A stretch of DNA of 5,783 nucleotides from JBJXFY01 sp046155815 (GCA_046155815.1 JBJXFY010000141.1:1-5783); one strand, 5' to 3'. Numbered from the stretch's first letter, positions 1-5,730 are shown. Notes: generated from the sequence alone by a model not told the origin. A program made the numbers and translations.

Positions 1-1
1 C

Positions 2-406
2 GCGGTGGACCGCTGGCTGGACTTCGCGCTGGGCGCCGCGCGCGAGGCGGAGGGCCGGCCGGCGCGGATGTTCGCGGTGTTCGAGCGGGAGTTCCGCCAC
101 AACTCGAAGTGGGAGGCGCAGGTGCCGTTCGTGGTCGCGTTTGGCTGCCTGGCGCTGGCGGAGTTCGAGCCGCTGCCGGCACTCCAGCTCACGCTCGAGT
201 GGGGGCACGACACGGACTCCTACGCGCAGCTTCTCGGCGTGTTCATCGGCGCGCTGTTCGGGCCGGAGGTGTTTCCAGCCGCGCTGCGGGAGCCCGTCGT
301 CGCCCGGCTGGCGGCGGATTTCGGCGAGGATCTGGGGGCGCAGGCGGACCTGCTCGACCGGCTGCGGCGACGGGCGGGGCAGGAGGTGATCGTGCGGCTC
401 GATTGA
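2..406 (+). CDS. ADP-ribosylglycohydrolase family protein, C-terminal fragment (5' end outside window)
   Basis: The reading frame is open from the window edge and ends at TGA 404-406, so this is the last ~134 codons of a longer gene. The GTG at 5-7 is simply an internal codon. The recognisable core is WGHDTDSYAQLLGVFIGALFG at about 197-259, with the DTD aspartates at 209-217. In ADP-ribosylglycohydrolases (DraG/ARH type) a GxDTD(T/S) motif near the C-terminus binds the catalytic magnesium pair and is followed by a small-residue helix ending in a G-x-x-x-G-like turn, as here. Such enzymes remove ADP-ribose from proteins or related N- or O-glycosidic substrates. The actual substrate cannot be judged, because the N-terminal metal ligands lie outside the window. 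The preceding AQVPFVVAFGCLAL segment and the trailing charged helix fit the all-helical fold. The next gene starts 59 bp downstream on the same strand, so cotranscription is possible. The family call is fairly sure; the substrate is unknown. Confidence 0.8.
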   Translation, partial: AVDRWLDFALGAAREAEGRPARMFAVFEREFRHNSKWEAQVPFVVAFGCLALAEFEPLPALQLTLEWGHDTDSYAQLLGVFIGALFGPEVFPAALREPVVARLAADFGEDLGAQADLLDRLRRRAGQEVIVRLD

Positions 407-465
407 AGCGCCGCGGCCCGCTCCACCTCGACGCCCGCGCCACGCCCTGTCACAACCTTCCCACC

Positions 466-2319
466 ATGCCCGCCGCCCCGCCACAAGACGAGCCGCCGGC
501 CGCCGATCCCGCGGCGGTCCGCCGCGCATTTTGGGCGTCGCTCGCCACGCTGCTCGTGCTGGCCGCCGCGGTGACCGTCATCGTGCTGCGCGGACGCGGC
601 GCGCGGACTGGGCCGGCCGCGCCGCCGTCGGCCGCCACCGAGGAGGCGCTCGCCCGCCTCGTGCCGGAGGCGAAGTTCACCGACATCACCGCCGCCGCGG
701 GCCTGGCCTTCACCCACTTCACCGGCGCCGAGGGCGAGCGGCTCCTGCCCGAGACGATGGGCGGCGGCCTCGCCTTCCTGGACTTCGACGGCGACGGCGA
801 CGCGGACCTGCTCTTCGTGAACGGCGCGCCCTGGCCGTGGGCCACGAATCCGCCCGCCCGCCCGCCCACGCACGCGCTCTACCGCAACGACACCCCGCCC
901 GGCGGCGCGGTGAGGTTCACCGACGTGACGGCCGGCTCGGGGCTGGACGTGACCTTCTATGGAATGGGTGTGGCCTGCGGCGACTACGACGCCGACGGCC
1001 GGGTGGACGTCTTCATCTCCGGCGTGGGCGACCAGCGCCTCTTCCGCAACGAGGGCGGCGGGAAGTTCCGGGACGTGACGGCCGCCGCCGGCCTCGTCGC
1101 GCCCGAACACGCCTGGGGCACGAGCTGCGGCTTCCTCGACCAAGACCGCGACGGCGACCTCGACCTGTTCGTCTGCCACTACGTCCGCTGGTCGCGCGAG
1201 ATGGACCTCGAGGTGGACTACCGCCTGCCGGGCATCGGCCGCGCCTACGGCCCGCCGATGAACTTCCCGGGCAACACCTCGCGCCTGTACCGCAACGACG
1301 GCGGCGGGCGCTTCACGGACGTGACCGCCGCCGCGGGCGTCGAGGTGCGCAACCCCGCCACCGGCCTGCCGATGGCCAAGTCCCTCGGCCTCGCGCCGAC
1401 GGACCTGGACCACGACGGCTGGCCCGACGTGATCGTGGCCAACGACACGGTGCAGAACTTCGTCTTCACGAACCGGCACGACGGCACCTTCGCCGAGGTG
1501 GGCGCGCTGTCGGGCATCGCCTTCGACAGCTACGGCGGCGCGCGCGGCGCGATGGGCATCGATGTCGGCCGCTTCACGGAGGACGACACGCTGGGCGTCT
1601 CGATCGGGAACTTTGCGAACGAGATGCTCGCGCTCTACGTCGCGCAGCGGGACGCGCTCCTCTTCAGCGACCAGGCCATCGCGCAGGGCGTCGGTGCGGC
1701 CAGCCGCCAGTGGCTCACCTTCGGCGTGTTCTTCTTCGACTACGACCTCGACGGCTGGCTCGACCTGCTGACTGCGAACGGCCACATTGAGCCGGACATC
1801 GGCCGGGTGCAGCCGGGGCAGCAGTTCCGCCAGCCGGCGCAGCTCTTCTGGAATGCCCGTGGCGCGCGCGTCGGCGCGGGCTTCGCCAAGGCCGGACCGG
1901 GGCGCGCCGGCGCGGACCTCTTCCGGCCGCTCGTGGGCCGCGGCTCCGCGTTCGCGGACGTGGACGGCGACGGCGACCTGGACGTGGTGATCGCACAGGC
2001 CGGCGGGCCGCCCGTGCTGCTGCGCAACGACCAGCGCCTCGGCCACGCCTGGCTTCGCGTGAAGCTCGTGCAGCCCGGCCCGAACCGCGACGCCCTCGGC
2101 GCCTGGGTCCGCCTGCGCGCGGGCGGGCGCGGCCAGTGGCGGCAGCTCATGCCCACGCGCAGCTACCTCGCGCAGTCCGAGCTGCCCGTGACCTTCGGCC
2201 TCGGCCGCGCCACACGCGTCGAGGAACTGGAGGTTGACTGGCCCGACGGCCGGGTGCAGCGCGTCCCCGCCGCGAAGCTCAGGCTGAACGCGCTGAACGT
2301 GATCAGCCCGGAGGAATGA
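466..2319 (+). CDS. CRTAC1 family protein: FG-GAP/VCBS repeats plus ASPIC/UnbV domain, N-terminal membrane anchor
   Basis: The product is 617 residues. A hydrophobic segment at about 21-42, with RR just before it and RGRGAR just after, looks like an uncleaved signal anchor; no lipobox is visible. The rest would be extracytoplasmic. Calcium-loop repeats of the DxDxDG type lie at D106-D114, D173-D181, D225-D233, D313-D321, D425-D433 and D498-D506. They alternate with LYRND...FTDVTAAAG-type strands, the usual beta-propeller arrangement of FG-GAP proteins. A seventh blade at about 361-383 (GAMGIDVGRFTEDD) has lost the regular loop. The C-terminus (about 528-600: HAWLRVKL, GAWVRLRAGG, SYLAQSELPVTFGLG, VDWPDGRVQRV) matches the ASPIC/UnbV domain. 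ATG 466 is chosen because it directly precedes the anchor; the frame is open further upstream but has no family resemblance there. No Shine-Dalgarno motif is seen before it. The molecular role of such proteins is largely unknown; adhesion or ligand binding at the cell surface is inferred from the fold. Confidence 0.9.
   Translation: MPAAPPQDEPPAADPAAVRRAFWASLATLLVLAAAVTVIVLRGRGARTGPAAPPSAATEEALARLVPEAKFTDITAAAGLAFTHFTGAEGERLLPETMGGGLAFLDFDGDGDADLLFVNGAPWPWATNPPARPPTHALYRNDTPPGGAVRFTDVTAGSGLDVTFYGMGVACGDYDADGRVDVFISGVGDQRLFRNEGGGKFRDVTAAAGLVAPEHAWGTSCGFLDQDRDGDLDLFVCHYVRWSREMDLEVDYRLPGIGRAYGPPMNFPGNTSRLYRNDGGGRFTDVTAAAGVEVRNPATGLPMAKSLGLAPTDLDHDGWPDVIVANDTVQNFVFTNRHDGTFAEVGALSGIAFDSYGGARGAMGIDVGRFTEDDTLGVSIGNFANEMLALYVAQRDALLFSDQAIAQGVGAASRQWLTFGVFFFDYDLDGWLDLLTANGHIEPDIGRVQPGQQFRQPAQLFWNARGARVGAGFAKAGPGRAGADLFRPLVGRGSAFADVDGDGDLDVVIAQAGGPPVLLRNDQRLGHAWLRVKLVQPGPNRDALGAWVRLRAGGRGQWRQLMPTRSYLAQSELPVTFGLGRATRVEELEVDWPDGRVQRVPAAKLRLNALNVISPEE
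1036..1338 (+). repeat. Two coding copies of an FG-GAP blade segment (1036-1092 and 1282-1338)
   Basis: Two 57-bp stretches in the same frame encode RLFRNEGGGKFRDVTAAAG and RLYRNDGGGRFTDVTAAAG. They are similar at DNA level and stand 246 bp apart. Related but weaker copies occur at residues 71-80 (FTDITAAAGL) and 151-160 (FTDVTAGSGL) of the same protein. This is the normal internal repeat of a beta-propeller, not a mobile or regulatory repeat. Confidence 0.8.
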
Positions 2320-2322
2320 GCG

Positions 2323-2345
2323 GGTGCCGGGATCCGGCCGGCACC
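2323..2345. terminator. Perfect hairpin between convergent genes, possible bidirectional terminator
   Basis: GGTGCCGG at 2323-2330 is exactly complementary to CCGGCACC at 2338-2345, with a 7-nt loop. It begins four bases after the stop of the CRTAC1-type gene and lies 15 bases beyond the stop of the converging radical SAM gene. Position and symmetry fit a shared transcription end for both strands. There is no T-run on either side, so it is not a canonical intrinsic terminator. It may stall polymerase or protect 3' ends instead. Confidence 0.5.
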
Positions 2346-2360
2346 AGACTCCGGCTTGCC

Positions 2361-3416
2361 TCAACCCGGCAGCTCAAGCTGCACCCCGCCCGGCCGGCGG
2401 AAGGCCGCCGTGGACAGCCCGGGCGTCTCCTCGGGAAAGCCCGCCCGCCGCCGCGCCGCGTGGAAAAGCTGGCGGATCTGGTCCGCGTAGAAGCCCTCGC
2501 CGCGCATCCGCGAGCCGAAGCGCGGGTCGTTCAACGCGCCGCCGCGCGCCTCATGCAGCCGGGCCAGCACCTTCTCCGCGCGGTCGGGGAAATGCTGCCG
2601 CAGCCACGCGACGAAGATGTCCTTCACCGCATGCGGCAGCCGCAGCAGCACGTAGAACGCCCACTGCGCGCCGGCCGCGCGCGCCGCGGCGAGGATCGCC
2701 GGGATCTCGTGGTCGTTCAGCCCGGGGATGATGGGCGAGACGCTCACGCCCACGGGGATGCCGGCGGCGGCCAGCTCGCGCAGCGCCGCCAACCGCACCG
2801 CGGGCGGCGACGTGCGCGGCTCGATCACGCGGCGGAGGGCGGGATCGAGCGAGGTGATCGAGAGCGTGACGTGGGCCGCGCGGTGCCGGGCGAGTTCGGC
2901 CAGCAGGTCGGCGTCGCGCGTGACGAGCAGGTTCTTGGTGATGATCGCGACGGGATTGCGGAACTCGGCCAGCACCGCGAGGCAGCGGCGGGTGATCCGG
3001 AGGCGGCGCTCGACCGGCTGGTAGGGATCCGTGACGCCGCTGAGGATGAGCGGCTGGGGCTGCCACTTCGGATGCGCCAGCTCGTCGCGCAGCAGGTCGG
3101 GTGCGCGCTCCTTCACGAGGATGCGCGACTCGAAGTCCAGCCCCGCGGAGAAACCGAGGTACTCGTGCGTGGGCCGGGCGTAGCAGTAGATGCAGCCGTG
3201 CTCGCAGCCGCGGTACGGGTTCAGGCTCGCGCGGAAGGGGATGTCCGGGCTGTCGTTGTACGAGATGACGGTGGCCGAGGCGTCGCGCAGGAACTGCGTG
3301 CGCACGCGCGGCTCCTCGCCGGGGTCGTACTCCGGGTCGCGCTCGAGCGCGACGGCCGTGAAGCGGTTCGCCGGCTGCGCGTGCGTGCCGCGGAGGGAGG
3401 GCGGTTCGGCGGCCAT
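2361..3416 (-). CDS. PA0069-family radical SAM protein
   Basis: The product is 351 residues, full length for the family. The iron-sulfur cluster motif is C71-x3-C75-x2-C78 in NPYRGCEHGCIYCYARPTHEY, the radical SAM signature that binds the [4Fe-4S] cluster reducing S-adenosylmethionine. Other conserved stretches visible are LRDASATVISYNDSPDIPF (about 43-61), SGVTDPYQPVERRLRITRR (about 126-144), TKNLLVTRD (160-168), SITSLD (186-191), the EPRTSPPAVRLAAL arginine-rich strand (199-212) and SPIIPGLND (227-235). These match the PA0069-type relatives of spore photoproduct lyase (COG1533). The substrate of this branch is not known to me, so DNA photoproduct repair should not be assumed. ATG at 3416 gives an N-terminus (NRFTAVALERDPEYDPGEEPR) that fits relatives. 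The start has no Shine-Dalgarno motif, and a 9-bp-unit repeat element ends only 13-14 bp upstream. The gene follows the dehydratase gene on the same strand across a 183-bp spacer. Confidence 0.92.
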   Translation of the reverse strand: MAAEPPSLRGTHAQPANRFTAVALERDPEYDPGEEPRVRTQFLRDASATVISYNDSPDIPFRASLNPYRGCEHGCIYCYARPTHEYLGFSAGLDFESRILVKERAPDLLRDELAHPKWQPQPLILSGVTDPYQPVERRLRITRRCLAVLAEFRNPVAIITKNLLVTRDADLLAELARHRAAHVTLSITSLDPALRRVIEPRTSPPAVRLAALRELAAAGIPVGVSVSPIIPGLNDHEIPAILAAARAAGAQWAFYVLLRLPHAVKDIFVAWLRQHFPDRAEKVLARLHEARGGALNDPRFGSRMRGEGFYADQIRQLFHAARRRAGFPEETPGLSTAAFRRPGGVQLELPG

Positions 3417-3429
3417 GGCGAGGTGAGTT

Positions 3430-3461
3430 TACAGAAGGAGACGGAGGGAACGGAGGATGAT
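3430..3461 (-). repeat. Left repeat element: three 9-bp units, reading on the minus strand
   Basis: Read on the minus strand, 3456 to 3430 splits into CCTCCGTTC, CCTCCGTCT and CCTTCTGTA, three consecutive 9-bp units ending in CTTCTGT. The adjoining bases 3457-3461 extend the match to the right element at 3554-3585, which lies in inverted orientation. Over 31 aligned positions I count 23 identities. The element ends 13 bp before the ATG of the radical SAM gene, so it would lie in or overlap that gene's leader or promoter. It is purine-rich on the plus strand and unlike the surrounding coding DNA in composition. Confidence 0.7.
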
Positions 3462-3464
3462 GGA

Positions 3465-3502
3465 CCGTGACTCACTCGAAGCTGATTTGGATGAAGTCAC
3501 GG
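3465..3502. repeat. Inverted repeat CCGTGACT / AGTCACGG inside the spacer
   Basis: CCGTGACT at 3465-3472 is exactly complementary to AGTCACGG at 3495-3502, with 22 bases between. It lies between the two 9-bp-unit elements. The loop is rather long for a terminator and there is no T-run. It could be a protein site or part of a larger folded element. Confidence 0.5.
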
Positions 3503-3522
3503 CCGGCGGCTCAATCCCGGGG

Positions 3523-3540
3523 CGGACGTTGCCAAGTCCG
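3523..3540. repeat. Short near-palindrome CGGAC-TTG-CAA-GTCCG
   Basis: CGGAC at 3523-3527 pairs with GTCCG at 3536-3540. Inside the 8-base loop, TTG and CAA are also complementary around a central C, with a single extra G on the left side. It lies about 60 bases downstream of the dehydratase stop codon on the minus strand, so it might help end that transcript, but no T-run follows. Confidence 0.35.
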
Positions 3541-3553
3541 TCCATGTCTTTCT

Positions 3554-3585
3554 TTCATCCTTCGCACCCTTCGTTGGCTTCTGTT
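3554..3585 (+). repeat. Right repeat element: three 9-bp units, reading on the plus strand
   Basis: On the plus strand, 3559-3585 splits into CCTTCGCAC, CCTTCGTTG and GCTTCTGTT. The unit length and terminal CTTCTGT are the same as in the element at 3430-3461, which has the opposite orientation. An inner pair, ATGGAC at 3460-3465 and GTCCAT at 3540-3545, adds further complementarity between the two halves. The element ends 15 bp before the dehydratase stop codon. No transposase or target-site duplication is visible around the pair. Confidence 0.7.
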
Positions 3586-3599
3586 CAAGATGCACTCGG

Positions 3600-5558
3600 T
3601 CAGCCACTCACTTGGCCGCCCAGCCGCTTCACTATTTCGTCCACGTCGAACACGCAGCCGCCCCATGTCCCGCCGCTCACGCCTTGCAGCGCGGCCCACA
3701 GGCGCGTGTCGTCCGGGAGCTTCGGATGGGGCGCGAGGTCGTCGCGCAGCGGGCGCGCGGCGAGCACGGCGGCGCCTTCCTCCGGGGAAAACTTCCGCCC
3801 GGCCGCACCCACGAAATCCACACGGCCCGCGAGCGTGTTCCGGTCCAGTTCGATCCGCAGTACGTCGCCGTCGCGGAGCTTCCCGATGGGTCCGCCGGCC
3901 AGCGCCTCGGGGCCGATGTGCCCGAGGCACGCGCCCGTGCTCACGCCACTGAAGCGCGCGTCCGTCAGCAGCGCGACGTGCTTCCCGAACGGCAGATGCT
4001 TCAGCGCGCTGGTGAGCTGGTACGTCTCCTCCATGCCCGTGCCCAGCGGCCCGCAGCCGGCCAGCACCAGCACGTCGCCAGCCTTGATGCGTCCGTCCTT
4101 GATCGCCGCGATGGCGGTGCGCTCGCTGGTGAAGACGCGCGCCGGCCCCTCCTTGCGGTACACGCCGTCCGCATCCACCACCGCCGGGTCAATGGAGGTC
4201 GCCTTCACCACCGCGCCCTCGGGCGCGACGTTGCCGCGCGGGAACATCACCGTGCTCGTCAGACCGCGGGCGCGCGCCCTGTCCGGTGGCAGGATCACGT
4301 CGTCCGGGTCCACGCCGTCGAGCCGAAGCAGCAATTCCCGGAAACGCGCCCGCCGCTCGCTGCCTTCCCACGCATCGAGCACCCCGTTCCAAGTCACGCC
4401 CTCGGCCGTCAGCGCGTCGGCCTCGATCACGCCCAGCCGGCGCAGGTGCAGCATCACCTCCGGCACGCCGCCGGCGAGGAACACGCGCACCGTCGGGTGA
4501 TGCACCGGGCCGTTGGGCAGCACGCTCACGAGCCGCGGCACGCGGCGGTTCACGGCGATCCAGTCCTCGACCGCCGGCCGGCGCAGGCCCGCCGCGTGCG
4601 CGATGGCGGGGATGTGCAGCAGCAGGTTCGTCGAGCCGCCGAACGCCGCGTGGACGGCCATCGCGTTGCGGATCGCCGCGTCGGTCACGAGGTCGCGCGT
4701 CTTCAGCCCGCGCGCCTCCAGCGCCGTCACGGCCCGCGCCGCGCGCACGGCGATCTCGTGCCACACCGGCTCGCCCGACGGCGCGAGCGCCGAATGCGCC
4801 GGCGCCAGCCCCAGCGCCTCGCCCACCACCTGCGACGTCGCCGCCGTGCCGAGGAACTGGCAGCCGCCGCCCGGCGTCGCGCAGGCGCGGCAGCCCAGGT
4901 CCGCCGCCTCCTCGAGCGAGATCAGCCCGTGGCTGAAGCGCGCGCCGATGGTCTGGATCGCGCCCGCGTCCTCGCCGGACTCCGGTGGCAGCGTCACGCC
5001 GCCCGGCACCAGCACGCACGGCAGGTCGCGCATCGCCGCCAGCGCCATCATCATTGCGGGCAGGCCCTTGTCACACGTCGCCACGCCAATGACGCCCGCG
5101 CGCGTCGGCAGCGACCGGATCAGCCGCCGGAAGACCTGCGCCGCGTCGTTGCGGTACGGCAGGCTGTCGAACATCCCCGTGGTGCCCTGGGTCCGGCCGT
5201 CACAGGGGTCTGACACCGCGGCGGCGAAGGGGATGGTCTTGAGCCGGCGCAGTTCCTCCGCCGCAGCCCGCACCTGGAGGGCGATTTCCCAATGGCCCGT
5301 GTGAAACCCGAGCGCGATGGGCCGTCCGTCCTCCGCGCGCAGCCCGCCGGCCGTGCTGAGGATGAGGAATTCCTTCCGCCCCAGCTCGCGCGGATCCCAG
5401 CCCATTCCCGCGTCCTGCGTCAGGCCGAAGAGGTCGCCGCTGGGCCGCTCGCGGAGCATCTCCGGCGTGAGCGGCAGCCGGCCGGCCGGCCCCGCCGCGC
5501 GCGTGCGCACGGAGAAGACGTCGGGAAGGGCGGGCGCAAACAGGGCGGCGTCAGGCAT
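3600..5558 (-). CDS. yjhG: D-xylonate dehydratase, YjhG/YagF family (IlvD/Edd superfamily)
   Basis: The product is 652 residues, close to the roughly 655 of E. coli YjhG, and as I recall that sequence it aligns from end to end. It would dehydrate D-xylonate to 2-keto-3-deoxy-D-xylonate in the cytoplasm. Shared blocks include RPSGDLFGLTQDAGMGW (38-54), SDPCDGRTQGTTGMFDSLPYRND (116-138), GVATCDKGLPAMMMALAA (158-175), CRACATPGGGCQFLGTAATSQVVGE (223-247), HAAFGGSTNLLLHIPAIAH (303-321), GTGMEETYQLTSALKH (506-521) and DARFSGVSTGACLGHIGPEALAGGPIGKLRDGD (533-565). Candidate iron-sulfur ligands are C119, C162 and C233. K164 in CDK and S537 in RFSG occupy the places of the active-site lysine and catalytic serine of IlvD-type enzymes. 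ATG 5558 matches the family N-terminus (FSVRTRAAGPAGRLPLTPEML). Closely related sugar acids remain possible substrates. No aldolase, sugar dehydrogenase, transporter or regulator of the pathway is adjacent, and a divergent tRNA gene lies upstream. Confidence 0.93.
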   Translation of the reverse strand: MPDAALFAPALPDVFSVRTRAAGPAGRLPLTPEMLRERPSGDLFGLTQDAGMGWDPRELGRKEFLILSTAGGLRAEDGRPIALGFHTGHWEIALQVRAAAEELRRLKTIPFAAAVSDPCDGRTQGTTGMFDSLPYRNDAAQVFRRLIRSLPTRAGVIGVATCDKGLPAMMMALAAMRDLPCVLVPGGVTLPPESGEDAGAIQTIGARFSHGLISLEEAADLGCRACATPGGGCQFLGTAATSQVVGEALGLAPAHSALAPSGEPVWHEIAVRAARAVTALEARGLKTRDLVTDAAIRNAMAVHAAFGGSTNLLLHIPAIAHAAGLRRPAVEDWIAVNRRVPRLVSVLPNGPVHHPTVRVFLAGGVPEVMLHLRRLGVIEADALTAEGVTWNGVLDAWEGSERRARFRELLLRLDGVDPDDVILPPDRARARGLTSTVMFPRGNVAPEGAVVKATSIDPAVVDADGVYRKEGPARVFTSERTAIAAIKDGRIKAGDVLVLAGCGPLGTGMEETYQLTSALKHLPFGKHVALLTDARFSGVSTGACLGHIGPEALAGGPIGKLRDGDVLRIELDRNTLAGRVDFVGAAGRKFSPEEGAAVLAARPLRDDLAPHPKLPDDTRLWAALQGVSGGTWGGCVFDVDEIVKRLGGQVSG

Positions 5559-5571
5559 CGGCGCGATTCAA

Positions 5572-5593
5572 CCGCCCCCCGCCCCGCCCCGCC
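5572..5593 (-). other. G-rich tract in the leader of the dehydratase gene
   Basis: On the minus strand this segment consists of G-runs of 2, 4, 4, 6 and 2 separated by single C residues, starting 14 bp upstream of the dehydratase ATG. It could form a two-tier G-quadruplex in DNA or mRNA, but it lacks four separated runs of three or more G. It sits near the ribosome-binding position, yet no GGAGG-type motif is present. It may be only a result of high GC. Confidence 0.4.
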
Positions 5594-5655
5594 ACCGTGA
5601 AGCGCGTGGCGGCGAAGCCCCGTTGCCGAAAGCCTCCGCCGCGCCCCGCCGCAGT

Positions 5656-5684
5656 CCCCGATTTTCCGGGTTGAACCATCGGGG
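5656..5684. promoter_or_regulatory. Inverted repeat CCCCGAT / ATCGGGG over the putative tRNA -35 region
   Basis: CCCCGAT at 5656-5662 and ATCGGGG at 5678-5684 are exact inverted copies with 15 bases between. Inside them lies a second dyad, GGTT-G-AACC, at 5669-5677, which contains most of the proposed -35 hexamer. The position between divergent genes would suit an operator or an upstream terminator-like hairpin. No regulator gene is visible to link it to. Confidence 0.45.
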
Positions 5685-5698
5685 CCGCGCCCTACTGT
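5671..5698 (+). promoter_or_regulatory. Putative sigma-70-type promoter for tRNA-Pro
   Basis: TTGAAC at 5671-5676 matches four of six -35 consensus bases. TACTGT at 5693-5698 matches three of six -10 bases, and the spacer is 16 bp. Transcription would begin near 5705, about 26 bases before the mature tRNA. The match is modest but well placed, in one of the few less GC-rich spots of the region. Confidence 0.45.
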
Positions 5699-5730
5699 CG
5701 CCGCGCCTCGGCCTGCCGGGGCAACGTGGT

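Noticed and set aside
109..465. Upstream extension of the CRTAC1-type frame to ATG 109
   Set aside because: It overlaps the ADP-ribosylglycohydrolase coding region in another frame and gives a Gly/Ala/Arg string without a signal sequence. ATG 466 directly precedes the membrane anchor.
407..465. Possible terminator or promoter between the first two genes
   Set aside because: The 59 bp show no stable inverted repeat, T-run or hexamer pair that I could support.
220..2364. Long minus-strand open frame (714 codons) opposite the CRTAC1-type gene
   Set aside because: It is antisense to a gene with clear domain matches. The translation is rich in V, A, R, H and E with no recognisable motif, which is typical of the mirror frame of GC-rich coding DNA.
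3417..3432. Possible minus-strand -10 box (TAAACT) before the radical SAM gene
   Set aside because: It has four of six consensus bases but no -35 partner at proper spacing, and it is too close to the start codon for a normal leader.
2316..3470. Plus-strand open frame (384 codons) opposite the radical SAM gene
   Set aside because: It is antisense to a well-supported gene, has no motif, and crosses the convergent hairpin and part of the repeat spacer.
3457..4500. Plus-strand frame starting inside the spacer
   Set aside because: Its body is antisense to the dehydratase and Ser/Pro/Arg-rich. The spacer part is explained by repeats.
3612..5213. Plus-strand open frame (533 codons) opposite the dehydratase
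   Set aside because: The dehydratase matches its family along its full length. The opposite frame is a low-complexity Arg/Ala/His/Gln string, so it is a shadow.
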